Notes: a model not told the origin generated them from the letters alone. A stretch of DNA of 64,000 bases from JARICQ01 sp964428475 (GCA_964428475.1 CAYRYO010000005.1:1-64000), one strand, 5' to 3'; shown: positions 16,965 through 26,253, numbered from the stretch's first letter. Program-made: numbers and translations.

Positions 16965-18737
16965 ATGAAAAAAGTTGATAGAATAAAATCTACAATAATG
17001 AGTATTAGACGGAGTATAAAGAGGTTTCCAGTAACAATTGTTATATCAAGTATTTTATCTATATTATTAATCTACTTGAATGAAAGCAATTTAAAAGGAG
17101 ATAGTAAAGATACACTAATCAAGATTAATTTGATACTAGGTCTTGGAATACTCCTTAGTCTTATAATAGGCTTAGCTTTGGAAAGATGGAAGAAAAATAA
17201 AAGGACAAATTTTGTAATATATATTTTAGGAGCAATCTTGCTAGGAATTTTTTATTTTTTATTTTTAAATAAACTAGATGAGATATTAGCAGCTAGATAT
17301 ATATCAACTATACTCTCAATGTTTTTAATAGTATTATTTATTCAGAGAATAAATAAAGATGAAGATTATGAATATTATTTAATGGACATATTTTCAGAGA
17401 TATCTCTTACGATTATTTATAGCATTGTATTATATATAGGGATTTCAGGTATTCTATTTACTATAGATAATCTTTTTGATGTAAATATACGCTGGGAATT
17501 GTATCTTTATATGTTTATAGTAGTAGTGTTTGTATTTGCAGTATCTTTGTTTTTATCCAAGTTTCCAGAAGAAGATAGAAAATATAGAGATAATTATTAT
17601 ACAAGTGCACTTAGAGTACTTCTAACATATATAGTAATTCCACTTATAAGTATTTACACTGCAATACTATATGTCTATTTTGGCAAAATATTAATAACAA
17701 GGGAATGGCCTCGCGGTCTAGTTTCACATCTTGTCCTATGGTATTCAACGGTTTCGGTTGGAGTGCTGTTTTTAATAAGCCCAATCCTTAAGACAGATAA
17801 AATATCCAACGCATTTAAAAAGATATTTCCAAAGGCAATTTTACCAATACTCCTTATGATGTTTTTATCGATAGGGCAAAGGATCTCACAATATGGGCTA
17901 ACAGAAAATAGATATTATGTAGTAGTCTTAGGAATATGGGTACTTTTAATGATGATTTATTTTTCATTTATGAAAAAATTAAAAAACATTATTATACCAA
18001 TTAGTTTGTCTGCTATCTTGATATTTTCAGTATATGGACCACTTAGCAGCTTTTCAGTATCTAAGTATAGTCAAAATAAGAGATTTGAAAAGATATTGAT
18101 GCAAAATGAGATGATTTCTAGTGGCAAGATAATCTCTAATGGGGATATATCGAAAGATGATAAAGAAGAGATAAATAATATAATATCTTATTTTTCCAGG
18201 CATCATACTTTGAAGGATATAAAACTTTTTCCAGAAGATATTGATATTGGGGATTTAGAAAATTTAATGGGTTTTAAATATGAACCTTATAATCGATATG
18301 GATATAGGGACGAAAGGTATATATTTTATGGAATAGAAAGGTCAAATATTCCTATTGAGATCAAAGAATATGATTATTATGTAGAATTAAGTTCTTGGAA
18401 TGAAGAATCGCTAGAAATAGAAGGAATAGGATTAAATTATAATAGATATACAAATAAGCTTAATTTAGTATTAGATGATGAAAAGATAGAGATTGATATG
18501 GTAGAATATATTCAGAAAGTTTACGATAGGCAGTCTGAGAAAGATATTGATATGAATACTAAGGATAGGAGTATACCGATAGAGGCGATGTCTTTTGAAA
18601 GGTTAATTGAAAGCAAAGATAAAGATATAATGCTCAAATTTATATTTACTAATATAAATGGAAGATTAGATTTAGACGATAGAGTAATTCTTGAAGGTAC
18701 AGATTTTATATTATTGATAGATATTAGTGATAAATGA
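16965..18737 (+). CDS. DUF4153-like multi-pass membrane protein
   Basis: This 590-residue protein has about ten to eleven membrane helices in its first 370 residues and an extracytoplasmic soluble C-terminal region of about 220 residues. The layout and the RFPVTIVIS start fit the DUF4153 family of unknown function. It follows the RelA/SpoT-like gene by 25 bases and is probably in its operon. A TAATAGGAGAAG site precedes the ATG. Confidence 0.75.
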   Translation: MKKVDRIKSTIMSIRRSIKRFPVTIVISSILSILLIYLNESNLKGDSKDTLIKINLILGLGILLSLIIGLALERWKKNKRTNFVIYILGAILLGIFYFLFLNKLDEILAARYISTILSMFLIVLFIQRINKDEDYEYYLMDIFSEISLTIIYSIVLYIGISGILFTIDNLFDVNIRWELYLYMFIVVVFVFAVSLFLSKFPEEDRKYRDNYYTSALRVLLTYIVIPLISIYTAILYVYFGKILITREWPRGLVSHLVLWYSTVSVGVLFLISPILKTDKISNAFKKIFPKAILPILLMMFLSIGQRISQYGLTENRYYVVVLGIWVLLMMIYFSFMKKLKNIIIPISLSAILIFSVYGPLSSFSVSKYSQNKRFEKILMQNEMISSGKIISNGDISKDDKEEINNIISYFSRHHTLKDIKLFPEDIDIGDLENLMGFKYEPYNRYGYRDERYIFYGIERSNIPIEIKEYDYYVELSSWNEESLEIEGIGLNYNRYTNKLNLVLDDEKIEIDMVEYIQKVYDRQSEKDIDMNTKDRSIPIEAMSFERLIESKDKDIMLKFIFTNINGRLDLDDRVILEGTDFILLIDISDK

Positions 18738-18790
18738 TAAATATTGGGTAAGTAATTATATAGTATTAGGATGATATTGGAGGAATTGTA

Positions 18791-19267
18791 ATGAAAGAAA
18801 TATATTTAGCAGGTGGATGTTTTTGGGGTGTAGATGCATATATGTCACAGATAGAAGGTGTAATAGATACAAAAGTTGGATATGCAAATGGGCATATTGA
18901 AAATCCTAGCTATGAAAGGGTATGCACTGGAACTACAGGACATACAGAGGCTACTTATTTAAAATACGATGAAGAAGTAGTTTCAATGGAGCATATATTA
19001 AATAAATTTTGGGGAATAATAGATCCTACTCTTGCGAATAGACAAGGCGCAGACATAGGAAGCCAGTATAGAACGGGTATATATTATATAAATGAAGATG
19101 ATTTACAGATTATTAATGAAACTTTAGAAGAACAAAGACAAAAACATGGTAGCCCTATAGTTACAGAGATAATGCCCTTAAAATGTTTTTATGAAGCAGA
19201 GGAATATCATCAGGATTATTTAAAGAAAAATCCTGGTGGATATTGTCATATAGATTTAAGCAAATAA
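18791..19267 (+). CDS. msrA: peptide methionine-(S)-S-oxide reductase
   Basis: This 158-residue enzyme has the catalytic GGCFWG motif with C10 as the nucleophile, followed by the conserved GYANG and GHTEA segments and EEYHQDYL near residue 137. It repairs methionine-S-sulfoxide in proteins with thioredoxin. A TTGGAGG site precedes the ATG. A hairpin separates it from the gene for free methionine-R-sulfoxide reductase, so the two together cover both stereoisomers. Confidence 0.96.
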   Translation: MKEIYLAGGCFWGVDAYMSQIEGVIDTKVGYANGHIENPSYERVCTGTTGHTEATYLKYDEEVVSMEHILNKFWGIIDPTLANRQGADIGSQYRTGIYYINEDDLQIINETLEEQRQKHGSPIVTEIMPLKCFYEAEEYHQDYLKKNPGGYCHIDLSK

Positions 19268-19293
19268 AAGAGATCCCTATAGGGATTTCTTTT
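19266..19293 (+). terminator. rho-independent terminator after msrA
   Basis: Short palindrome of 14-bp arms (one G-U pair) ending in TTTT, overlapping the msrA stop codon. Confidence 0.75.
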
Positions 19294-19323
19294 GATACAT
19301 AAAATATATAAGAGGTGAGAATT

Positions 19324-19821
19324 ATATTTAAATTAGATCCAATAAAAAATATGAATAATGAAGAAAGATTGAAATATATGCTCATTTTGTCAAAGGGGCA
19401 AGTAAGCTCGGAAAAAGACCTTCTTGCAAATATTTCAAATATAACAGGTATTATTATGGCTTGTGTAGAAAATTTAAACTGGGTAGGGTTTTATTTTTCA
19501 AGGGATAGCGAACTTGTTTTGGGGCCATTTCAAGGGTTTCCAGCTTGCAATAGAATATTAGTAGGCAAAGGTGTTTGTGGAAAGGCTGTGGAGACAAAAG
19601 AAATACAGCTTGTTGAAGATGTTGAACTTTTTCCTGGGCATATAGCTTGCGATTCGCAGTCTCAATCGGAATTAGTTGTACCTTTAATAAAAGAAGGTAG
19701 AGTATATGGTGTATTAGATTTAGATAGTCCTATAAAGAGTAGATTTACAGATTTAGAACGAAATTATTTTGAGAAGCTAGTTAAATTTTTAAATGAAAAT
19801 ATAGACTGGAGCAGAGTATAA
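19324..19821 (+). CDS. GAF-domain free methionine-R-sulfoxide reductase, probable ATA start
   Basis: This protein of about 165 residues is the fRMsr type. With a start at 19324 the three active-site cysteines are C75, C85 and C109, whose 10- and 24-residue spacings equal those of the characterised E. coli enzyme (C84, C94, C118). The NWVGFY, LVLGPFQG, GKGVCG and GHIACDSQSQSELVVP segments are also conserved. The only classical start in frame is GTG at 19315, which forms part of the AGAGGTGAG ribosome binding site and so cannot well be used. ATA at 19324 sits at normal spacing from that site (ATT at 19321 is closer). The same ATA pattern is seen in dinB. It lies between msrA and pepD. Confidence 0.88.
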   Translation: MFKLDPIKNMNNEERLKYMLILSKGQVSSEKDLLANISNITGIIMACVENLNWVGFYFSRDSELVLGPFQGFPACNRILVGKGVCGKAVETKEIQLVEDVELFPGHIACDSQSQSELVVPLIKEGRVYGVLDLDSPIKSRFTDLERNYFEKLVKFLNENIDWSRV

Positions 19822-19843
19822 TATTTTAGAAAGGAAGAGATAT

Positions 19844-21298
19844 ATGAGAGTATTAGATGGAATTAAACCTGAAAGGGTAATGTATTATTTTGAGGAGATA
19901 TCAAAGATACCTAGATGCTCATATGAAGAGCAAAAGATAAGTGATTATTTAGTAGAGCTAGCGAATAGTTTTGGACTTGAGGCTATTCAAGATGAGGCGT
20001 TAAATGTAATCATTAAAAAACCTGGAACATTAGGATATGAAAATGCTCCTACAGTAGTATTGCAAGGACATATGGATATGGTGTGTGAAAAAAAAGATAG
20101 TTCAAATCATGATTTTTCAATAGATCCAATAAAATTTAAAGTAGATGGTGATTTGATAGTAGCAGAAGATACTACTTTAGGTGCTGATAATGGAATAGCA
20201 GTTGCGATGGGACTTGCAGTATTAGAGGATAATAGTATATGTCATCCTCCACTAGAAATACTGATTACTTCTAATGAAGAGACAGGTATGACTGGTGCAG
20301 CTGCGCTTGATGTAAATAATATTGAAGGAAAGATACTGATAAATATAGACTCTGAAGAAGAGGGAACAGCATTAGTTAGTTGTGCAGGTGGAGAGAGGAA
20401 TTTGATTTCTATTCCTATTGTATGGGAAAATTTAAAAGAAGAACTACCCATCTATAAGGTTCAAATCAAAGGTTTAAAAGGCGGACATTCAGGAATGGAA
20501 ATCGTCAAAGAGAGAGGGAATTCAAATAGAATTTTAGCTAGGGTATTGGAGAGGCTTAATAGAGAATTTGGAATAAATTTAATATTTGCAGAAGGTGGAT
20601 CAAAGTCAAATGCTATACCTAGATCTGCCTTTGCAAAGATAAGCTTTGAGGCTAACAAGTTTCAAAAGATAGAAGAGCTTGTAAATGAGATTGAAAAAGA
20701 GCTTAAAATTGAGCTTCAAGCTAAAGACAAGGATATAGAGATTTCAATAGATAAAACTGATGAATGCTCTAGTAAAGTATTTAGTGATGATGTTAAAAGT
20801 TCTTTAATAAATATACTATTTTTAATTCCTAATGGAGTACAAAGTATGAGTATGGATATAGAGGGTTTGGTAGAGAGCTCAAATAATCTAGGTGTTTTAA
20901 AGACATTGAAGGATGAAATCACTATAGAATGTGCCATTAGATCATCTTTAGGTAGTTTAAAGAAGAATATAGCTAACACGATAAAATTGATAGCAGAGCT
21001 AAATAATGCAAAGTTCGAAAGCTCTTCATCATATCCTGCATGGGAGTATAATAGCGAATCATATATAAGAGAGGTATTTAAAAAGTCATATGAAGAATTG
21101 TATGGTGAGCACTTAAAAGTAGATGCAATACATGCAGGGCTAGAATGTGGATTGTTTGATGAAAAGTTTGAGGATATGGATATGATTTCATTTGGTCCAA
21201 ATATATATGGAGTGCATGCACCAGGAGAAAATTTTAGTATATCCTCTACTGAGAGAACATATAAATTTTTATTAAAGATATTAGAAAATATAAAATAA
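19844..21298 (+). CDS. pepD: aminoacyl-histidine dipeptidase (peptidase D, M20C)
   Basis: This 484-residue zinc dipeptidase has the LQGHMDMVCEK metal-binding segment near residue 76, the LGADNGIAVAMGL segment near 112, and the SNEETGMTGA catalytic-Glu segment near 146, with the lid domain at about 205-390. It cleaves dipeptides such as Xaa-His and suits a peptide-fermenting anaerobe. The AAGGAAGAG site precedes the ATG. It is 22 bases after the fRMsr gene, so co-transcribed. Confidence 0.94.
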   Translation: MRVLDGIKPERVMYYFEEISKIPRCSYEEQKISDYLVELANSFGLEAIQDEALNVIIKKPGTLGYENAPTVVLQGHMDMVCEKKDSSNHDFSIDPIKFKVDGDLIVAEDTTLGADNGIAVAMGLAVLEDNSICHPPLEILITSNEETGMTGAAALDVNNIEGKILINIDSEEEGTALVSCAGGERNLISIPIVWENLKEELPIYKVQIKGLKGGHSGMEIVKERGNSNRILARVLERLNREFGINLIFAEGGSKSNAIPRSAFAKISFEANKFQKIEELVNEIEKELKIELQAKDKDIEISIDKTDECSSKVFSDDVKSSLINILFLIPNGVQSMSMDIEGLVESSNNLGVLKTLKDEITIECAIRSSLGSLKKNIANTIKLIAELNNAKFESSSSYPAWEYNSESYIREVFKKSYEELYGEHLKVDAIHAGLECGLFDEKFEDMDMISFGPNIYGVHAPGENFSISSTERTYKFLLKILENIK

Positions 21299-21377
21299 TT
21301 TTTCAAATATTCGCTATACTTTATCTTTAAAATGGGGTATTATTATATATAAGGATTAAAATAAAGGAGGTATTTGC

Positions 21378-21821
21378 ATGAAAAAGAATGAAGAAGAAAA
21401 TTTTGAGTATAATGATGAATTTTGTGATGAATGTGGATGTGGAGTGGATTGTGATGATCCTATGCATCATGCGGAAGAAGATTTGGAATTTCACAATGTA
21501 AATGAAGAATCCATCATGCATCTTGTATTAGAAGATGATACTGAGTTAGAGTGTTTGGTATTGGGGTACTTTGAAGTGGATGAAAGTGAATATGTTGCAT
21601 TACTTCCAGTAGATGAAAAACAAGCAGAAGCTGGGGTTTTATTATATGGATATGTAGAATTAGAAGAAGATGAGTTTGATCTTTTATCTATAGATGATGA
21701 TAAGGAATTTGAAAATGTAACAGAGGCCTTCTATGAATTATTTTCTGAGGAAGAATTACAAGAGTATGAAACGCATTATCATGAGCATAAAGATAAATTT
21801 GTAGAACATGAAAATTATTAG
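21378..21821 (+). CDS. DUF1292 family acidic protein
   Basis: This 147-residue, very acidic protein has the DUF1292 domain at about residues 47-110 (IMHLVLEDDTELECLVLGYFEVDESEYVAL is the typical opening, described here by position). The N-terminal CDECGCGVDC cluster of five cysteines between residues 16 and 25 may bind a metal; it is not part of most DUF1292 proteins. Function unknown. It is monocistronic, with an AAAGGAGGT site and a strong terminator. Confidence 0.8.
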   Translation: MKKNEEENFEYNDEFCDECGCGVDCDDPMHHAEEDLEFHNVNEESIMHLVLEDDTELECLVLGYFEVDESEYVALLPVDEKQAEAGVLLYGYVELEEDEFDLLSIDDDKEFENVTEAFYELFSEEELQEYETHYHEHKDKFVEHENY

Positions 21822-21841
21822 GAGTTAAAAGATTGATATAA

Positions 21842-21875
21842 CATAAAAGCACTTTCATATGAAAGTGCTTTTATG
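21842..21875 (+). terminator. rho-independent terminator
   Basis: Perfect 17-bp-arm palindrome with a TTTT run in the right arm, between the DUF1292 gene and the HAD hydrolase gene. Confidence 0.85.
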
Positions 21876-21893
21876 CAAACAGGAGGGCATTGA

Positions 21894-22721
21894 ATGTATA
21901 AAATGATAGCAATGGATCTAGATGGAACATTGCTAAATGATAAGAAAGAGATAAGTCATGAAAATTTAAAAGTCATAAATAAGGCTATAGAAAAGGGCTA
22001 TGAAATAGTCATTGCTACAGGAAGAAGGTATTGGTCAGCAAAAGATATAACTAAAAAGATAGATAGTCCTATAACTATACTTGCAAATAATGGAAATATA
22101 GTTAGAAATTCAATTAATGACAAAGCTATTATAACTAAATATTTAGATATAAAAGATTTTAGAGTTATAGTTGAAGAAGGTAAAAAGATAGAATTAGATC
22201 CAATTATACATTTAGATGGGTATGATGAAGGAATTGATATTGTAATAGAACGTGATGAAGATTATGAAGGATACTATAATTATTTCTATGATAGCATTAG
22301 ATATAAAAAAATAAAGAGTTATTTGGAGATAAGGGACAAGGTGCTTGCTATAGTGTATCCTGGTAAAATGAGTGTATTGAGCAAGTTTTATTCGCATATA
22401 GTAGAGAGATATCCAGGTATTTACAATGCTCATATAATGGAAAATATGGTATCAGCAGAGGCATTTTTGGAAATAATGAATCCTAAGGGAACGAAATGGC
22501 AAAGTTTATTGGAATATGCTGGGACCATCGATATAAAACCTGAAGAGATTATTGCCATAGGTGATAATAACAATGATGCTTCTATGATAAGAGGAGCAGG
22601 GCTTGGAATTGCAATGATCAATGGAAGTGAATCATTAAAAGAGATAGCTAATATAATTTCTGTTAAAAATAACAACGAATCAGGTGTTGCTTTTGAACTT
22701 AACAGGGTATTAAATATCTAG
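21894..22721 (+). CDS. HAD-superfamily hydrolase, Cof/IIB type
   Basis: This 275-residue phosphatase has motif I DLDGTLL at residues 7-13, motif II in VIATGRR, and motif III/IV GDNNNDASMI near residue 228. The Cof-type cap lies between. Members act on sugar phosphates or flavin or pyridoxal phosphates; the substrate cannot be assigned. The ATG follows an AGGAGGGC site. It is 15 bases upstream of the radical SAM gene. Confidence 0.92.
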   Translation: MYKMIAMDLDGTLLNDKKEISHENLKVINKAIEKGYEIVIATGRRYWSAKDITKKIDSPITILANNGNIVRNSINDKAIITKYLDIKDFRVIVEEGKKIELDPIIHLDGYDEGIDIVIERDEDYEGYYNYFYDSIRYKKIKSYLEIRDKVLAIVYPGKMSVLSKFYSHIVERYPGIYNAHIMENMVSAEAFLEIMNPKGTKWQSLLEYAGTIDIKPEEIIAIGDNNNDASMIRGAGLGIAMINGSESLKEIANIISVKNNNESGVAFELNRVLNI

Positions 22722-22736
22722 GAAGGGAGCATATAT

Positions 22737-23690
22737 TTGCAAGAGATAAAAGTTTACAACACCTATTCTAATTATTTAAAAAACAAATATGGTGAAAAGG
22801 TATATAAATTACCTATATCATTACCTCTGACCTGTCCAAATAGAGACGGAACTATTGGAACGGATGGTTGTATATTTTGTGGAGAAGAGGGTGGATCTTT
22901 TGAAAATTTAGCATGTTCGATGTCAGTAAAAGAACAGTTAGATAAAAACAAAGAATATATAGGAAAAAGATATAAGGCAAAGAAATTTATAGCATATTTT
23001 CAAAACTTTACAAACACTTATTTGCCTTTTGAAAGTTTTAAAAAGCATATGCAAGATGCAATAGTAGAAGATATAGTTGGTATTTCAATATCTACTAGGC
23101 CTGATTCTGTGAATGATAAATATTTAGAGTATCTTCAAAGTATAAAGAAAGATCATGATTTAGAAATAACTGTAGAATTAGGACTGCAGTCCGTAAATTG
23201 TCATTCATTGAAAAAAATAAACAGGGGTCACAGTTTGGGAGAATATATAGATGCGAGTCTAAAACTCAAAAAATACGGTCTTAGGAATTGTACACATTTA
23301 ATCTTAAACTTACCTTGGGATGACAATTTAGATGCTATAGAAAGTGCAAAGGTGTTGAGTGCATTGGGAGTAGAAGAAGTAAAACTTCATGCTCTTTATA
23401 TATTAGAAAATACAGTATTGGGAGATTTATACAAAGAGAATAAAATTTCATTAATATCTAAAGATGAATATGTGGAAAGAGTTATTTTGTTTTTAGAGCA
23501 TTTGGATCCTAACATAGTGGTTCAAAGGATAATTGGAAGAGCTCCACAGGAAAATTCATTATTTGTAAATTGGGATCAATCTTGGTGGAAGATTAGAGAT
23601 AGCATTATTGAAATTATGATACAAAGAAATACTGAACAAGGAAAAATGTTCAATTATTTAAATGGGAAGGCATTAAAAGGTTTTTTATAA
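22737..23690 (+). CDS. radical SAM protein, YhcC/YtqA type (TIGR01212-like)
   Basis: This 317-residue protein has the family's cluster-binding pattern, with cysteines in LTCPNRDGT and GCIFCGE (about residues 29-45), and conserved downstream segments ISTRPDSV, VELGLQS and KLHALYILENT. The family is of unproved function, possibly RNA modification. It starts with TTG after a GGAAGGGAG site. It is 15 bases after the HAD gene and 37 bases before the P-loop gene, suggesting one operon. Confidence 0.9.
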   Translation: MQEIKVYNTYSNYLKNKYGEKVYKLPISLPLTCPNRDGTIGTDGCIFCGEEGGSFENLACSMSVKEQLDKNKEYIGKRYKAKKFIAYFQNFTNTYLPFESFKKHMQDAIVEDIVGISISTRPDSVNDKYLEYLQSIKKDHDLEITVELGLQSVNCHSLKKINRGHSLGEYIDASLKLKKYGLRNCTHLILNLPWDDNLDAIESAKVLSALGVEEVKLHALYILENTVLGDLYKENKISLISKDEYVERVILFLEHLDPNIVVQRIIGRAPQENSLFVNWDQSWWKIRDSIIEIMIQRNTEQGKMFNYLNGKALKGFL

Positions 23691-23727
23691 ATATTAAAAT
23701 ATATTAAGAAAGGCATGGTGGTTTATT

Positions 23728-24168
23728 ATGGTTAAATTTATTTTGGGAGAAAAAGGTGCGGGGAAAACAAAGTGGTTGATTGACAATGCAAATAGTGAAA
23801 TTGAAAAAGGCAATGGGAATATTGCGTTTATCGATGTAGATGATGATCATATATTTTCTTTAAATTACAATGTAAGACTTATTAATGCCATGGAATTCAA
23901 TATAAATAACATTGAATCTTTCTATGGCTTTTTATGTGGAATAATTGCAATGGATTATGATCTTGAAAAGGTATATGTTGACAGCATATATAAAAAGATA
24001 GATTTAGATATAGATATATTAGAAGATTTATCAAATAGACTCAATGCAATATCTGAAAAACATGGAACTGAATTTTACATTAATATAGATTATGTAATTG
24101 ATGAGATACCCGAGTCTCTAAAAGCTAATTCTCTTCAATTAGAAGTATCTGCTTGTGCAACTGAATAA
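23728..24168 (+). CDS. small P-loop ATP-binding protein
   Basis: This 146-residue protein has a Walker A motif GEKGAGKT at residues 6-13. The later DVDDDHIF (about 37-44) and LEKVYVDSIYK (about 80-91) segments could serve as Walker B-like strands. Similar small ATP-binding proteins exist in Clostridia without a defined role. It is probably the last gene of the HAD-radical SAM operon and is followed by a very long palindromic terminator. Confidence 0.65.
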   Translation: MVKFILGEKGAGKTKWLIDNANSEIEKGNGNIAFIDVDDDHIFSLNYNVRLINAMEFNINNIESFYGFLCGIIAMDYDLEKVYVDSIYKKIDLDIDILEDLSNRLNAISEKHGTEFYINIDYVIDEIPESLKANSLQLEVSACATE

Positions 24169-24191
24169 GATGTGAATACTATAAAACACCA

Positions 24192-24237
24192 TATCATTTA
24201 AATAAAAGGCAGATATCTGCCTTTTATTTAAATGATA
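24192..24237 (+). terminator. rho-independent terminator, perfect 46-base palindrome
   Basis: Perfect inverted repeat with 23-bp arms and no unpaired centre (a small loop would open). The arms contain AAAA and TTTT runs next to the GC-rich core GGCAGA/TCTGCC, so it could stop transcription in both directions. Confidence 0.8.
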
Positions 24238-24266
24238 CTTATTGATAATAATAGAGGTGGTAAGCA

Positions 24267-24995
24267 ATGGATAAGTTTGAGAGGATTGATAAAGTAGTCA
24301 GCAATATGGGGTATGGAAGCAGAAAAGAAGTAAGACAATATATTAAAAACGGTAGGCTTAGGGTAGGAAATAATATAGTAAAAGATAATAGCATTAAAGT
24401 AAATCCATATAAAGATGCGATTTATTTTGACGGAGAAGAAGTTTTATATAGAAAATATATTTATCTAATGATGAACAAGCCACAAGGACTAGTTTCGTCT
24501 ACAGATGACCCTCTTACAAAGACGGTGGTAGATATATTAGATGATAGATATATTCATTATCAACCATTTCCTGTTGGAAGATTAGACAAGGATACAGAGG
24601 GGCTATTGATTATTAGCAATGATGGGAAAATGGCTCATGAGTTGCTATCTCCTAAAAAAAAGGTAGATAAGAAGTATTATGCAGAAGTAGAAGGAATAGT
24701 AGAAGAAAGCCATATAGAGCTTTTTAAAGCTGGGATAGAAATAGATGATGCTTATAAAACATTGCCAGCAAGTTTGAAAATAATAGAATCAGATATTATA
24801 TCAAAGGTGTATTTAACGATAAGAGAAGGTAAGTTTCATCAAGTAAAGAGAATGTTTAAGGCTTTATCTATGGAAGTAGTGTATTTAAAGAGGGTTTCTA
24901 TGGGAAACTTATATTTAGATGAAGATTTAAAACTAGGTGAATATAGAGAATTAACACTAGAAGAAAAAAACCTACTGATGAATACAGAAATGTGA
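24267..24995 (+). CDS. rsuA: RsuA-family rRNA pseudouridine synthase
   Basis: This 242-residue enzyme has an N-terminal S4 RNA-binding domain (about 3-60) and a catalytic domain with the active Asp in GRLDKDTEGLLI near residue 113. MNKPQGLVSS and GKFHQVKRM are further family marks. It makes pseudouridine in 16S (or 23S, RluB/E/F type) rRNA; which position is not certain. An AGAGGTGG site precedes the ATG. Confidence 0.9.
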   Translation: MDKFERIDKVVSNMGYGSRKEVRQYIKNGRLRVGNNIVKDNSIKVNPYKDAIYFDGEEVLYRKYIYLMMNKPQGLVSSTDDPLTKTVVDILDDRYIHYQPFPVGRLDKDTEGLLIISNDGKMAHELLSPKKKVDKKYYAEVEGIVEESHIELFKAGIEIDDAYKTLPASLKIIESDIISKVYLTIREGKFHQVKRMFKALSMEVVYLKRVSMGNLYLDEDLKLGEYRELTLEEKNLLMNTEM

Positions 24996-25000
24996 TATAA
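24992..25000 (+). promoter_or_regulatory. extended -10 promoter
   Basis: TGATATAAT overlapping the rsuA stop codon, 39 bases before the TTG start of the next gene. There is no clear -35. Confidence 0.45.
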
Positions 25001-25038
25001 TTGATTTATACAAAATTAGATTAGATAGGGTGTAGATT

Positions 25039-25593
25039 TTGAAGATCAATATAAAAACAAGCAGGACATTTGAAAGCTTCTTTCAAATGCGTTCATCTTT
25101 AATATGTCAATTTAGTGAGGGGGAAATAACAAAAAGGCAATTCTTAGAATATAATCATGATTTAGTAAAGAGAACTCATATAAAGCCATTTTTAAGAATA
25201 GATAGTTATGAAATGGGAATGTATAATTATCAATATTACAATGTGTTGGCAAAATATTTTAATATGCTTGCAAATGAAGTTAAAAATACAAAAAAACATG
25301 CCAAATATTACAATTACTATTTAAATAAGGGAAACAATTATTATCATGAAAAGGACAAGGCAACATTAAGTCTTTTGGAATTTCTAGAATTCAAAGGTGT
25401 TGAAGCATATTTTATCAATGTTAATTCAAAGAGTTTACAAGATGAATTATATGAGATAGTGTTACTTGATTATGATGAAGCGATATTTCATTCTAAGGCA
25501 CTTTGGTTACTTGAAATACTAAATAAAAACAATGTATTTCACAAGGGATTTAAGGATTCATTGATAGATGGATACATAAATGAAAGATATTAA
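25039..25593 (+). CDS. conserved clostridial protein of unknown function
   Basis: This 184-residue, tyrosine- and asparagine-rich soluble protein is predicted to be mostly helical. It resembles small uncharacterised clostridial proteins (possibly DUF6648, not certain). The TTG start at 25039 follows an AGGGTG site. It ends inside a bidirectional terminator shared with the convergent gene. Confidence 0.65.
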   Translation: MKINIKTSRTFESFFQMRSSLICQFSEGEITKRQFLEYNHDLVKRTHIKPFLRIDSYEMGMYNYQYYNVLAKYFNMLANEVKNTKKHAKYYNYYLNKGNNYYHEKDKATLSLLEFLEFKGVEAYFINVNSKSLQDELYEIVLLDYDEAIFHSKALWLLEILNKNNVFHKGFKDSLIDGYINERY

Positions 25594-25621
25594 TAAAAGT
25601 CCTCGATTGAGGACTTTTATT
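25592..25621. terminator. bidirectional terminator
   Basis: 13-bp perfect arms with a GATT loop between two convergent genes; the A-rich left arm and T-rich right arm work on both strands. It overlaps the ends of both reading frames. Confidence 0.88.
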
Positions 25622-26156
25622 TTGCTATTAACTTAACTATGTTTTCCAGTGAAGTGCCAACTACTATATCATAATTTCCAGATTTAAGTTTTGTATCTAG
25701 ATTCATCTCTTGAGATTTAGATATAAAATCTGCTTTACTAGATACTAGCCCATTGCTTTCAAGTATAGTTCCTATTTTAGAAGGTAAAGAACCAGCGGGT
25801 ATAGTTATTTTGATGATATTATCATTTTTAGATATATCTGTTTCAACTATATTTGGAGATGTAGTTTCCTCATGGTTAGGAGAAATATCGACATCTTCTT
25901 CTAAATCAGAATTTTCTAGATCATCATTTGTGGCTAAATTAGATTTCTCATCTATATTGCCCATCTCATCCCGATTATCTGAAGTTTCTTCTATTTCATT
26001 AAGATTCGCTAGAGGCTCATCTAAAGGCTTGTCAGCAAATAGTATGTTTATTCTCCAACCTATTATAAATACTACTATCCCTATAATTGAAATCATTATT
26101 AAGTAATCAACTGAATCGTATAGAAAGTCTTTAATACTTTCGAAAAGTTTTTTCAT
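25617..26156 (-). CDS. membrane-anchored protein with MltG-type LysM-like domain
   Basis: This 179-residue protein has one membrane helix (about residues 18-35), an acidic low-complexity linker (about 45-115), and a C-terminal domain of about 65 residues that resembles the N-terminal LysM-like part of the endolytic transglycosylase MltG/YceG (IPAGSLPSKIGTILESNGLV, then an SGNYDIVVGTSLENIVKLI-like end). The MltG catalytic domain is absent. It may bind peptidoglycan or act as a regulator; this is inference. A GGAGG site precedes the ATG on the minus strand. Confidence 0.75.
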   Translation of the reverse strand: MKKLFESIKDFLYDSVDYLIMISIIGIVVFIIGWRINILFADKPLDEPLANLNEIEETSDNRDEMGNIDEKSNLATNDDLENSDLEEDVDISPNHEETTSPNIVETDISKNDNIIKITIPAGSLPSKIGTILESNGLVSSKADFISKSQEMNLDTKLKSGNYDIVVGTSLENIVKLIAK

Positions 26157-26197
26157 AGCTTTACCTCCAAAAAAAATAACTAATTATGTGTTTTAAT

Positions 26198-26226
26198 CTG
26201 ACAATGATGTATAATATAATTATAAC
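26198..26226 (+). promoter_or_regulatory. promoter for the RluA-family gene
   Basis: CTGACA, 17-bp spacer and TATAAC, each one base from consensus. The predicted start is near 26233, 21 bases before the ATG. Confidence 0.55.
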
Positions 26227-26253
26227 ATACAAAGTGAGAAAAGGTGAATAATA

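Noticed and set aside
20716..21306. 196-residue minus-strand frame
   Set aside because: It lies fully opposite pepD, which has clear peptidase motifs; the frame is a codon-bias shadow rich in Ser, Leu and Ile.
24192..24237. 46-base perfect palindrome as an attachment site or mobile-element end
   Set aside because: Its core and A/T runs and its place after an operon fit a terminator; no recombinase or duplicate copy is seen.
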